Origin: CAYWFU01 sp964457585
Lineage (GTDB): Bacteria > JACRDZ01
Assembly: GCA_964457585.1 (NCBI GenBank)
Contig: CAYWFU010000109.1
Location: forward strand, 1 to 7,266
Reading direction: 5' to 3'
Length of the DNA: 7,266 bases
Position numbers and translations under genes: made by a program. Below the pieces are notes generated by a model that worked only from the letters and a program-made list of their open reading frames with translations, did not search any database and had not been told where the DNA came from. Each line of letters opens with the position of its first letter. Position 1 is the first letter of the stretch. Shown here in pieces: positions 1 to 5,044 of this stretch.

Positions 1-162
1 TTAAAAAAATTCCAAAATTGATTTGACCCAGTCTGAGAGCCGCAGGGTATCTTCTCTCTTTGATGGAATATTATATTATCTAATTTTGTAGCTGACCTCA
101 GTAGAAAGTAAGTTCCGGATAGGCTCTTAAACTCAATAATTCAAAAACGCAAAAAAGTTAAT
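1..162. other. Intergenic, no gene seen; GC-richer patches
   Basis: No convincing coding frame is seen downstream of the RRM gene. The stretch is AT-rich except for two GC-richer patches at about 25-50 and 90-127. On the minus strand these could pair in several ways: AGAGCC (from about 121-126) with GGCTCT (about 36-41), CTGAG with CTCAG, or ACCC with GGGT around 26-48. On the minus strand the far end runs into seven T's near the window edge, after a weak AT-rich stem. This could be the 3' untranslated region of the RRM transcript or part of a small RNA. I recognise no RNA family. Confidence 0.3.
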
Positions 163-459
163 TTAAAATCTTCTAGGCCCTTTTGAAAAATTTCGATTTT
201 TTGAAAAACTTCTATCTTTAGGTGGACGAGCAGGGCTAACACTAATTTTTCTCCCGTCTAATTCAGCCTCATTTAATGTCTTTATTGCTTCTTCTGCTTC
301 ATTTTGATTAGGCATTTCTACAAAACCAAATCCTTTGCTTCGTCCGGAATCTTTATCCTTTATAATATCTGCAGATATTACTTCCCCTTTTCCCTCAAAA
401 AGTACTTTTAAAGCTACTTCCTGTGTTTCATATGATAAATTTCCAACATAGATTTTCAT
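163..459 (-). CDS. RRM-domain RNA-binding protein
   Basis: This 98-residue protein is a single RNA recognition motif plus a short basic tail, the layout of the small bacterial/cyanobacterial Rbp family. These bind single-stranded RNA through an aromatic surface on a beta sheet and are often cold- or stress-linked. RNP2 is IYVGNL at residues 3-8 and RNP1 is KGFGFVEM at 42-49, with the expected Tyr/Phe/Phe stacking residues. The RRM fold ends near residue 77. The tail (about 78-98) is rich in Lys, Arg, Ser and Phe, with FSKN/FSKG repeats likely to contact RNA nonspecifically. The ATG follows a strong GGAGAG Shine-Dalgarno sequence. That sequence lies directly after the second arm of an interleaved pair of inverted repeats, suggesting control of translation. 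It sits 95 nt downstream of the radical SAM gene. RNA targets cannot be told from sequence. Confidence 0.95.
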   Translation of the reverse strand: MKIYVGNLSYETQEVALKVLFEGKGEVISADIIKDKDSGRSKGFGFVEMPNQNEAEEAIKTLNEAELDGRKISVSPARPPKDRSFSKNRNFSKGPRRF

Positions 460-470
460 TCTCTCTCTCC

Positions 471-531
471 TTTTTGTGCTATTCTTTTAATATCACTTCT
501 TAATTTTATAGCACAAAAATAAAGAAGTGAT
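471..531 (-). promoter_or_regulatory. Interleaved inverted repeats in RRM gene leader
   Basis: Two perfect inverted repeats interlock here. Arm pair 1 is ATCACTTCTT (492-501) with AAGAAGTGAT (522-531), 10 bp. Arm pair 2 is TTTTTGTGCTAT (471-482) with ATAGCACAAAAA (508-519), 12 bp. Read on the minus strand the order is stem 1 left, 2 nt, stem 2 left, 6 nt, stem 1 right, 9 nt, stem 2 right, which is H-type pseudoknot topology. If both full stems cannot coexist sterically, they form two competing hairpins. Stem 2 ends immediately before the GGAG of the RRM gene, so its state could expose or occlude the ribosome binding site. A TATAAA within the element could instead be a -10 box, in which case only part would be transcribed. 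There is no T-run to suggest a simple terminator. Confidence 0.6.
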
Positions 532-554
532 TAAAAACCTAATTTAAAAAAGTA

Positions 555-1916
555 TTATATCATATTTATAATTTTTTGCAGTGTTTTTTTGAAATTTGGA
601 TATCTGCCCAGTATTGGACGAATATAATTTACTACAATAGAACTATTTTTAATTATAGCTTTTGCACCCAGGGATTTGTTCATTGCTTTATTTAAAAATA
701 TATAATCCACCCCTTTTATTTTCGCTTCAGTTGGATTACGTCTATAACTATTATGACTTGTAATAAGTGAAAGATTATTTTCTTCGCAATATTTAAACAA
801 GTCACTTCCAGGATGAGGAGTATAAAAAGCCGGACTTTTAACATCAGGTTTTATTTTTTTAATCATATTAACTGTATCCATTACTTCTTCCTTTGTTTCA
901 GTCGGAATACCCATCATATAATTTGCCCATATTTTAATATCATATTTTTTGCATATTTCAGCAGCTTTATAATTGTGTTCTACTTTTGTTCCTTTACGTA
1001 AAAAATTTAAAACTCTCTGATTTCCACTCTCAAATCCTATAAAAAACAATCTTAATCCTGCATCATGCAATAATTTAACAGTCTCTTCATTTCTGCATAT
1101 AATATCCGCGCGGCTTTGACATGCGAAAATTTGAGTGAATTTGTTTTCTCTATATTTTTCAGCAAATTCCTCTACCCATGCTCTATCCTCAGTCAGGCAA
1201 TCATCGTGCACCATCCAGCTTTCAAATCTATATTTTTCTCTTAAAATTTTCAATTCTTCAATGACATTGCTTGCGCTGCGACGCCGAACTTTATTTCCAA
1301 ATATAATTTTTTCAGCAGGTTGACAGAATTTACAATTATACACACAACCTCTTCCGGCTATAAGAGTAACAAATGGCGATTCAAATCCTTTTATTGGGAG
1401 CGGATATTCAGAAGCGCCAAAAATATCTCTATCCGCAAATGGGAGTTTATCTAAATCCGGTTTTATTCCTTGAATGACTCTATCCCCGGACTGTCCATTT
1501 TTTATTTTTTCAATAAGCTCGGCAAAACTTATTTCTCCTTCTCCAAGGATTATATAATCAATTTTGGGATTTGTTTCTATTTCATTTAACATTAAAGTCG
1601 GATGCGCACCGCCGACAACAGTTTTAATATTAGAATTAACTTCTTTAATTAATTCAATACTTTTCATAGCCGGGTTATAATCCACACTCATAATTGTTAT
1701 ACCGGCAATATCAGGATTGTATTCTTCGACTTGCATTGAAAAATCTTCCCAGCCTTTTAAACGTCTTAAATCCAATAACTTAACAGTATGCCCTATATTT
1801 TTTAAATAAGCAGAAATACTGCAAAGTCCATGACTAAGCCACGAAGATTCCATCCCTTTTCCATAACTATCAAATCCACATTCTGTCATACCTGGATATA
1901 CTAAAAGGATTTTCAT
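555..1916 (-). CDS. B12-binding domain radical SAM protein
   Basis: This 453-residue protein has the standard two-part build of cobalamin-dependent radical SAM enzymes (BchE-like/class B). Residues 1-140 form the B12-binding Rossmann-like domain, ending in the typical VVGGAHPT (100-107) and ILGEGE (123-128) segments. The radical SAM core follows from about 180. Its cluster motif is C191-x3-C195-x2-C198 within AGRGCVYNCKFCQ, which would hold the SAM-binding [4Fe-4S] cluster. ESG at 296-298 and the GIPTET segment at 336-341 are also family-typical. Residues 380-453 are a basic tail without a recognised domain. The start is an ATG with AGAGG about 8 nt upstream. It overlaps the glycosyltransferase stop as ATGA, so the two are probably translationally coupled. 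Such enzymes do methylations, cyclisations or rearrangements; the substrate is not visible. The pairing suggests modification of a glycan, lipid or surface-linked molecule (inference). Confidence 0.93.
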   Translation of the reverse strand: MKILLVYPGMTECGFDSYGKGMESSWLSHGLCSISAYLKNIGHTVKLLDLRRLKGWEDFSMQVEEYNPDIAGITIMSVDYNPAMKSIELIKEVNSNIKTVVGGAHPTLMLNEIETNPKIDYIILGEGEISFAELIEKIKNGQSGDRVIQGIKPDLDKLPFADRDIFGASEYPLPIKGFESPFVTLIAGRGCVYNCKFCQPAEKIIFGNKVRRRSASNVIEELKILREKYRFESWMVHDDCLTEDRAWVEEFAEKYRENKFTQIFACQSRADIICRNEETVKLLHDAGLRLFFIGFESGNQRVLNFLRKGTKVEHNYKAAEICKKYDIKIWANYMMGIPTETKEEVMDTVNMIKKIKPDVKSPAFYTPHPGSDLFKYCEENNLSLITSHNSYRRNPTEAKIKGVDYIFLNKAMNKSLGAKAIIKNSSIVVNYIRPILGRYPNFKKTLQKIINMI

Positions 1917-2836
1917 AATTTAAACCTCTTTTTTTCTTCTATATAACCTTGATATAAATAATATAAACTCATATATCCAAAACTTGCGTGTAAATATTTT
2001 TTAGGAATAAATTTTCCAATAAAAGGTGCTAAAAACCATATAATTTTATTTTTTATATCTCTTAAATTAAAATTAAAGATAAACTCTATTTCATCTTTTA
2101 ATTCTGGATGCAGCTCGTGAAGTATTGCCATTGATCGGCCAGCAAATAGAGAACGTTTCATAAAACTTTTTTGAGTAATATTATGTTTATGGTATCCTAT
2201 TGCATCTTTATTATATACAATTTTTAATCCTTTTTTCCCCAATCTGTATGCTAATTCAGTATCTTCATAAGCAGCATAAGGGAATATTTCATTAAATAAA
2301 CCATTTTCAATTAAAAATTGTTTTTTTATTGATATATTTGAACTGCAAAAAAATTTATAAGGGACAGCAAGATAATCTTCTATTAAAGGATACCCAAATT
2401 GTGCTCCGCTTTCCTCCAGCCATTTTCTAAACAAAGTAATTTTTAAATCAGACGCCCATGTTATATAACCTAATACTGCAATATTATCACTAAAATATTT
2501 TTTATGCCAGTTATAATGTTGTTCCAGTAAATCTTGTTTAGCTAATGTATCATCACCCATAAATAAAATAAAATTACCAGAAGCGTTTCTAATTCCCAAA
2601 TTTCTTGCAGAAGCAGGCCCTTTATTTTCTTTTTTAAAATAACGCAAAACATAGGGGGAATTATTTATTATTGCTTTAACAAATTCTTCTGTCCCGTCAC
2701 TTGATCCATCATCTATAATTATTATTTCAAAATCAGACTTAGAATAAGTTTGATTAAAAAGAGCAGCCAGGCTTTGATTAAGAGTATCTTTCCTGTTATG
2801 AGTTGGAATAATTATACTAAAAAAAAATTTGTCCAT
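1913..2836 (-). CDS. Family 2 glycosyltransferase (GT-A fold)
   Basis: This is a GT2-type inverting glycosyltransferase, which moves a sugar from a nucleotide-sugar donor to an acceptor, commonly in polysaccharide or glycolipid assembly at the inner membrane face. Numbering from the chosen start (307 residues): SIIIPTHNR at 7-15, nucleotide-binding IDDGSSDGT at 41-49, GPASARN at 73-79, a GDD metal-binding site at 94-96 in place of the usual DxD, and the likely catalytic-base region YEDTELAYRLG at 190-200. The tail (about 262-295) is aromatic and hydrophobic and may touch the membrane. I start at the ATG at 2836 because the family begins right at this beta strand. The open frame extends 20 codons upstream to a TTG at 2896, but those residues fit no family sequence. 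The Shine-Dalgarno at 2836 is weak. It is the first gene of a coupled pair with the radical SAM protein. Confidence 0.92.
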   Translation of the reverse strand: MDKFFFSIIIPTHNRKDTLNQSLAALFNQTYSKSDFEIIIIDDGSSDGTEEFVKAIINNSPYVLRYFKKENKGPASARNLGIRNASGNFILFMGDDTLAKQDLLEQHYNWHKKYFSDNIAVLGYITWASDLKITLFRKWLEESGAQFGYPLIEDYLAVPYKFFCSSNISIKKQFLIENGLFNEIFPYAAYEDTELAYRLGKKGLKIVYNKDAIGYHKHNITQKSFMKRSLFAGRSMAILHELHPELKDEIEFIFNFNLRDIKNKIIWFLAPFIGKFIPKKYLHASFGYMSLYYLYQGYIEEKKRFKL

Positions 2837-2840
2837 AATT

Positions 2841-2906
2841 TTATCTGTAAGTGCCATGAATTGGCACAAATATAAATAATGAAGCCCCCACTGCAAGGTT
2901 CTTCAT
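2841..2906 (-). CDS. Possible 21-residue upstream ORF / leader peptide
   Basis: An ATG with a weak CAGG 4-5 nt upstream opens a 21-codon frame (begins MKNLAVGASL, ends HGTYR). It stops 4 nt before the glycosyltransferase start, in a different frame. It has a hydrophobic middle (about residues 4-16). The position suits a translated leader that feeds ribosomes to the next start, but such a short frame can arise by chance. I do not recognise the peptide. Confidence 0.25.
   Translation of the reverse strand: MKNLAVGASLFIFVPIHGTYR
2851..2867 (-). promoter_or_regulatory. Leader hairpin upstream of glycosyltransferase
   Basis: Perfect inverted repeat GTGCCA (2851-2856) and TGGCAC (2862-2867) with a 5-nt loop. 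It is 14 nt upstream of the glycosyltransferase ATG, so in RNA it would stand close to the ribosome entry site. It also lies inside the 21-codon upstream ORF. No T-run follows, so it does not look like a terminator. Confidence 0.4.
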
Positions 2907-2913
2907 TGAACCT
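2896..2913 (-). promoter_or_regulatory. Second leader hairpin over upstream ORF start
   Basis: Perfect inverted repeat AGGTTC (2896-2901) and GAACCT (2908-2913) with a 6-nt loop. In the minus-strand RNA the start codon of the 21-codon upstream ORF is in the loop and its AGG lies in the stem. The stem could therefore limit initiation there. Confidence 0.35.
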
Positions 2914-2939
2914 GATTGGAAATTTAAACGAATAACTAT

Positions 2940-2967
2940 ATTATACCATATTTTTCTTAATTTTCAG
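2940..2967 (-). promoter_or_regulatory. Candidate promoter for glycosyltransferase operon
   Basis: On the minus strand a consensus TATAAT (-10, at 2945-2940) lies 16 nt downstream of CTGAAA (-35, 4 of 6 matches, at 2967-2962). The predicted start near 2933 gives a leader of about 97 nt to the glycosyltransferase ATG, carrying both hairpins. The region is AT-rich, so chance -10 matches are common. Confidence 0.45.
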
Positions 2968-2971
2968 TTTC

Positions 2972-3000
2972 TTGACATTTATATATGCTTATGTTATTAA
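2972..3000 (+). promoter_or_regulatory. Candidate plus-strand promoter
   Basis: A perfect TTGACA (2972-2977), a 17-nt spacer and TATTAA (2995-3000, 4 of 6 matches to TATAAT). It points rightward, back-to-back with the minus-strand promoter; the two -35 boxes are only 4 nt apart. Transcription would begin near 3007 and run through the AT palindrome to the 37-codon plus-strand ORF. Confidence 0.45.
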
Positions 3001-3020
3001 ATATATATAGAAGTATAAGT

Positions 3021-3049
3021 TAATATTTTAAATTATATTTAAAATATTA
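3021..3049. repeat. 29-nt perfect AT palindrome
   Basis: Arms TAATATTTTAAAT (3021-3033) and ATTTAAAATATTA (3037-3049) are 13 nt each and perfectly complementary, around a 3-nt TAT loop. It consists entirely of A and T, and a short T-run follows on the plus strand. It may be a weak terminator/attenuator for plus-strand transcription, a cruciform, or an operator beside the divergent promoters. High local AT raises the chance of coincidence, but 13 of 13 is long. Confidence 0.5.
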
Positions 3050-3158
3050 TTTTTAATTAAAAAATATAAATTAATGTTTATCCCCAACAAATTGTGTGAT
3101 CCTATATCTATTTTATAAGCGTTTAGCTATCAGTTGTCAGCTTTATAAGAGAAATTTT

Positions 3159-3272
3159 ATGAATATGCAACATATATTTGAATATGCGAATGAAATAATT
3201 TTTCTTTTCCTGATTTCTATCTGTTTCGGATTAATTTTAATAATATTTTTCTCGGATAAGGATAAGAACTGA
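3159..3272 (+). CDS. Possible 37-residue single-pass membrane miniprotein
   Basis: A short plus-strand frame from ATG to TGA encodes 37 residues. A polar N-terminus (MNMQHIFEYANE, 1-12) is followed by 19 strongly hydrophobic residues with one Cys and one Gly (13-31). It ends in the charged tail SDKDKN. This amphipathic-start, single-helix, charged-end layout is that of real membrane miniproteins and not typical of random AT-rich frames. AAGAGA about 7 nt upstream may be the ribosome binding site. A candidate promoter lies about 160 nt upstream, and a REP-like pair follows the stop, as often seen after gene ends. It is the only plus-strand gene candidate here. No family is recognised. Chance hydrophobic frames do occur in AT-rich spacers, so this is moderate at best. 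Confidence 0.4.
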   Translation: MNMQHIFEYANEIIFLFLISICFGLILIIFFSDKDKN

Positions 3273-3331
3273 AACACTTTTCAATTAAAATCTGACTAAA
3301 ATACTAATACTCCTTCAAGCGTTGAATGACA
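3273..3331. other. Rest of the 2907-3407 spacer
   Basis: Apart from the promoters, palindrome, miniprotein and REP-like pair listed separately, I see little in this spacer. There is a weak hairpin at 3270-3283 (TGAAA/TTTCA) at the miniprotein stop, and a small TTCAA/TTGAA repeat at 3314-3326. At 3111-3148 an imperfect inverted repeat (TTATAAGC with GCtTTATAA) flanks the segment GCTATCAGTTGTCAGC, just ahead of the miniprotein. Confidence 0.3.
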
Positions 3332-3383
3332 GGTAGCCTCAGGCTTTAGCCTGAGTAATCGCAAGCTAAAGCTTGCGGCTACC
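3332..3383. repeat. REP-like hairpin pair (BIME-type) with GTAG ends
   Basis: A symmetrical 52-nt element. Outer arms GGTAGC (3332-3337) and GCTACC (3378-3383) enclose two 18-nt hairpins (3338-3355 and 3360-3377), each with 8-bp perfect arms and a 2-nt loop, separated by TAAT. Read outward-in on each strand, both halves start with GGTAGCC and then a hairpin. They differ at only four positions, which form two compensatory pairs (T-A to G-C and G-C to A-T). Known REP sequences mobilised by RAYT/TnpA-REP transposases have a GTAG tetranucleotide before an imperfect hairpin, and inverted pairs are called BIMEs; this matches that layout. It sits between the DUF4911-like stop and the plus-strand miniprotein stop, where it could end or protect transcripts from both sides. 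Confidence 0.75.
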
Positions 3384-3407
3384 AATCAATTTAGGATTGA
3401 AGCTCTA

Positions 3408-3641
3408 CTAGTTATTTTTCGTAGAAATTTTCTCAATTAAAATATCCTTTTTCAAACTCTCTATGATATTATCTATTTCTTTTTCAAAAAAAGGTGATAT
3501 CCAAAGTTCAACATATCCTCTTTCTTCATCCAAAGTACGCAAATTAGCCATACCTTCATATGAATCAATAATTGAACTTATAAATCCAATTTCACTTGGA
3601 GGAACTTTATAGCATTTAAATATTATATCTATTTTTTCCAT
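3408..3641 (-). CDS. DUF4911-like small protein
   Basis: This 77-residue cytoplasmic protein resembles the DUF4911 family, small proteins of about 70-90 residues often encoded next to U32-family genes. The recognisable core is IISSIIDSYEGMANLRTLDE (approximately 21-39), followed by a beta strand GYVELWISP (42-50) and a helix (52-67). The fold looks like a compact alpha/beta unit with an EGMA-x-LRT segment; no catalytic motif is visible. The ATG is 12 nt after the U32 stop (TAATGA tandem stops), with GAG about 8 nt upstream as a modest ribosome binding site. It is therefore the last gene of the operon. The adjacency suggests a partner or accessory role for the U32 protein, but no function is established to my knowledge. 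The family call is from memory of sequence features. Confidence 0.75.
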   Translation of the reverse strand: MEKIDIIFKCYKVPPSEIGFISSIIDSYEGMANLRTLDEERGYVELWISPFFEKEIDNIIESLKKDILIEKISTKNN

Positions 3642-3653
3642 ATGATAGTCTCA

Positions 3654-4874
3654 TTATATAATTTTTTTACGCCTTAAAAGATATCCGCTTTCTATATTAT
3701 TAAACGGTAATTCTAAAACCACCTGCTGATTTGGATTAGCCTCATTAAGAATATTACCATCTATATCAATAATTTTATTTATTTTTTGTAAAGGGAACTT
3801 TTCCTTTGCCCCAAAAATTTCTATTTCATCATTTAAAGATATTTTATTTCTTATTTCAATAATATATGTTTTATCATTTTTTTTATTTTTTACAATTCCT
3901 ACCAGGTCATATTTTTGAATATATGAAAAGGGGAGAGTAGTTTGAAGATGGAATTTATCTTTTTCAAAGTAAAAACCAGATGTATATTCTCTATGGCTTA
4001 TATTCGCAAGTTCTTCTTTCCATTCCGGATTAAATAAATAGTTTTGAGGATTTTTTAAATAAGCATCAATTGCCTGACGATAGCTTTTAGTAACTATTGC
4101 TAAATAATAAATACCTTTCATTCGGCCTTCAATCTTAAAGCCATTTATTCCAATCTGCAAAAATTTATAAATATGTTCAATTGTACATAAATCTTTTGCG
4201 CTGAAAATATATGTTCCCCGTTTATCTTCTTCAACAGGGAAATATTGTCCGGGGCGCTTCTCCTCGAGCAAATTATATTTATATCTGCATGGATGCGCGC
4301 ATTTTCCCTGATTTGCATCTCTTCCAACCAAATAACTGCTAAGCATGCATCTTCCAGAATAAGACATACACATCGCGCCATGAATAAATACTTCTAATTC
4401 CAATGAGGTATTTTCTCTAATTTTTTTTATATCATCAAATGAAAGCTCTCTGGCTAAAATAACTCTTTTCGCACCAAGTTTTTCCCAGAATTTTATTGTA
4501 AATGAATTAACAACATTAGCCTGTGTGCTTATATGAATATCCATATCCGGAGCAATTTTACGAACTAATGTAAAAACACCCGGGTCAGAAACAACTATCC
4601 CATTAATCGGAATAGTTTTTAGTATTTGAATATAATCTTTTAGCTCTTCGAATTCTGCATCATGAGGGAATATATTAACAGTAATATATATTTTTTTCAC
4701 ATTAGAATGAGCATAAATAGCAGCGCTTTTTATTTCTTCAGCAGCAAAATTGTCTGCGCATGCTCTAAGGCTGTATCTACTATCACCTAAATATACTGCA
4801 TCTGCTCCAAATTGTATTGCAATTTTTAATTTTTCAAAATTACCTGCTGGAGCGATGAGCTCCGGGGTATACAT
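3654..4874 (-). CDS. U32-family protein, TrhP/YegQ-like tRNA hydroxylation
   Basis: This 406-residue protein belongs to 'peptidase family U32'. Its studied members are mostly not peptidases: TrhP (YegQ) makes 5-hydroxyuridine at tRNA position 34 using prephenate, RlhA modifies 23S rRNA, and UbiU/V hydroxylate ubiquinone precursors. It opens with the family start PELIAPAGNFEKL and the segment ADAVYLG. The U32 signature is at 161-180 (EVFIHGAMCMSYSGRCMLSS). Cysteines 169, 176, 192 and 230 match the spacing of the [4Fe-4S] ligands seen in UbiU-type proteins, with an extra Cys at 196 (KCAHPC). Residues about 315-400 fit the U32 C-terminal beta domain found in TrhP-type members. I start at the ATG at 4874 (GGAG 12 nt upstream), not the in-frame TTG at 4892, which lacks a site and overlaps that GGAG. 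It lies 21 nt after the miniprotein stop. The substrate is inferred. Confidence 0.9.
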   Translation of the reverse strand: MYTPELIAPAGNFEKLKIAIQFGADAVYLGDSRYSLRACADNFAAEEIKSAAIYAHSNVKKIYITVNIFPHDAEFEELKDYIQILKTIPINGIVVSDPGVFTLVRKIAPDMDIHISTQANVVNSFTIKFWEKLGAKRVILARELSFDDIKKIRENTSLELEVFIHGAMCMSYSGRCMLSSYLVGRDANQGKCAHPCRYKYNLLEEKRPGQYFPVEEDKRGTYIFSAKDLCTIEHIYKFLQIGINGFKIEGRMKGIYYLAIVTKSYRQAIDAYLKNPQNYLFNPEWKEELANISHREYTSGFYFEKDKFHLQTTLPFSYIQKYDLVGIVKNKKNDKTYIIEIRNKISLNDEIEIFGAKEKFPLQKINKIIDIDGNILNEANPNQQVVLELPFNNIESGYLLRRKKII

Positions 4875-4895
4875 AAATTTATTAAACTCCAAAAT

Positions 4896-5036
4896 TTACA
4901 GACGAAATATCCAATAAGCAATAAATAATATCCCGGCTATCTTTAGAAACAAAAAAAAACCATCTACTAATAATTCCTGATCATTTTCTATTTTACCCTG
5001 CAATTGTATTTTTAATCGTTTATGTTTGCGACGCAT
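4896..5036 (-). CDS. 46-residue membrane miniprotein after cytochrome
   Basis: A frame of 46 codons from ATG to TAA fills the gap between the cytochrome and the U32 gene. The N-terminal part is strongly basic (MRRKHKRLK, 1-9), then polar (10-25). A single hydrophobic helix follows at about 26-44 (GFFLFLKIAGILFIAYWIF), ending RL. The charge rule predicts the N-terminus inside the cell. AAGGA lies 5 nt before the ATG and overlaps the cytochrome's TAA stop, and only 8 nt separate the two frames, so translational coupling is likely. The ideal ribosome binding site, tight fit between genes and sensible topology all argue for a real gene. I recognise no family. Its place suggests a role with the cytochrome (anchor, maturation or electron-chain partner), but that is inference. 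Confidence 0.7.
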   Translation of the reverse strand: MRRKHKRLKIQLQGKIENDQELLVDGFFLFLKIAGILFIAYWIFRL

Positions 5037-5044
5037 ATAATTCC

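Noticed and set aside
20..60. CTGAGAG on the plus strand suggesting a TPP riboswitch, and CCCTGCGGC with CTGAGGTC on the minus strand suggesting 6S RNA
   Set aside because: The other conserved TPP segments are missing or in the wrong order, and the 6S-like words are only about 80 nt apart without the long stem and central bubble.
492..531. The 10-bp inverted repeat as an ordinary rho-independent terminator of the radical SAM gene
   Set aside because: The loop is 20 nt, the stem is AT-rich and no T-run follows on the minus strand.
813..1323. Two plus-strand frames of 62 codons (813-1001 and 1135-1323)
   Set aside because: They lie wholly inside the radical SAM gene on the opposite strand, give low-complexity Phe/Ser/Ile-rich peptides and have no ribosome binding context.
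2837..2896. Longer glycosyltransferase start at TTG 2896 (327 residues)
   Set aside because: The added 20 residues fit no family sequence, the start is TTG without a ribosome binding site, and the family begins at the strand just after the ATG at 2836.
4145..4381. Minus-strand frame of 78 codons within the U32 gene
   Set aside because: Out-of-frame shadow of a strongly conserved stretch that includes the U32 signature.
4875..4892. Longer U32 start at TTG 4892 (412 residues)
   Set aside because: No ribosome binding site precedes it and it overlaps the GGAG used by the ATG at 4874.
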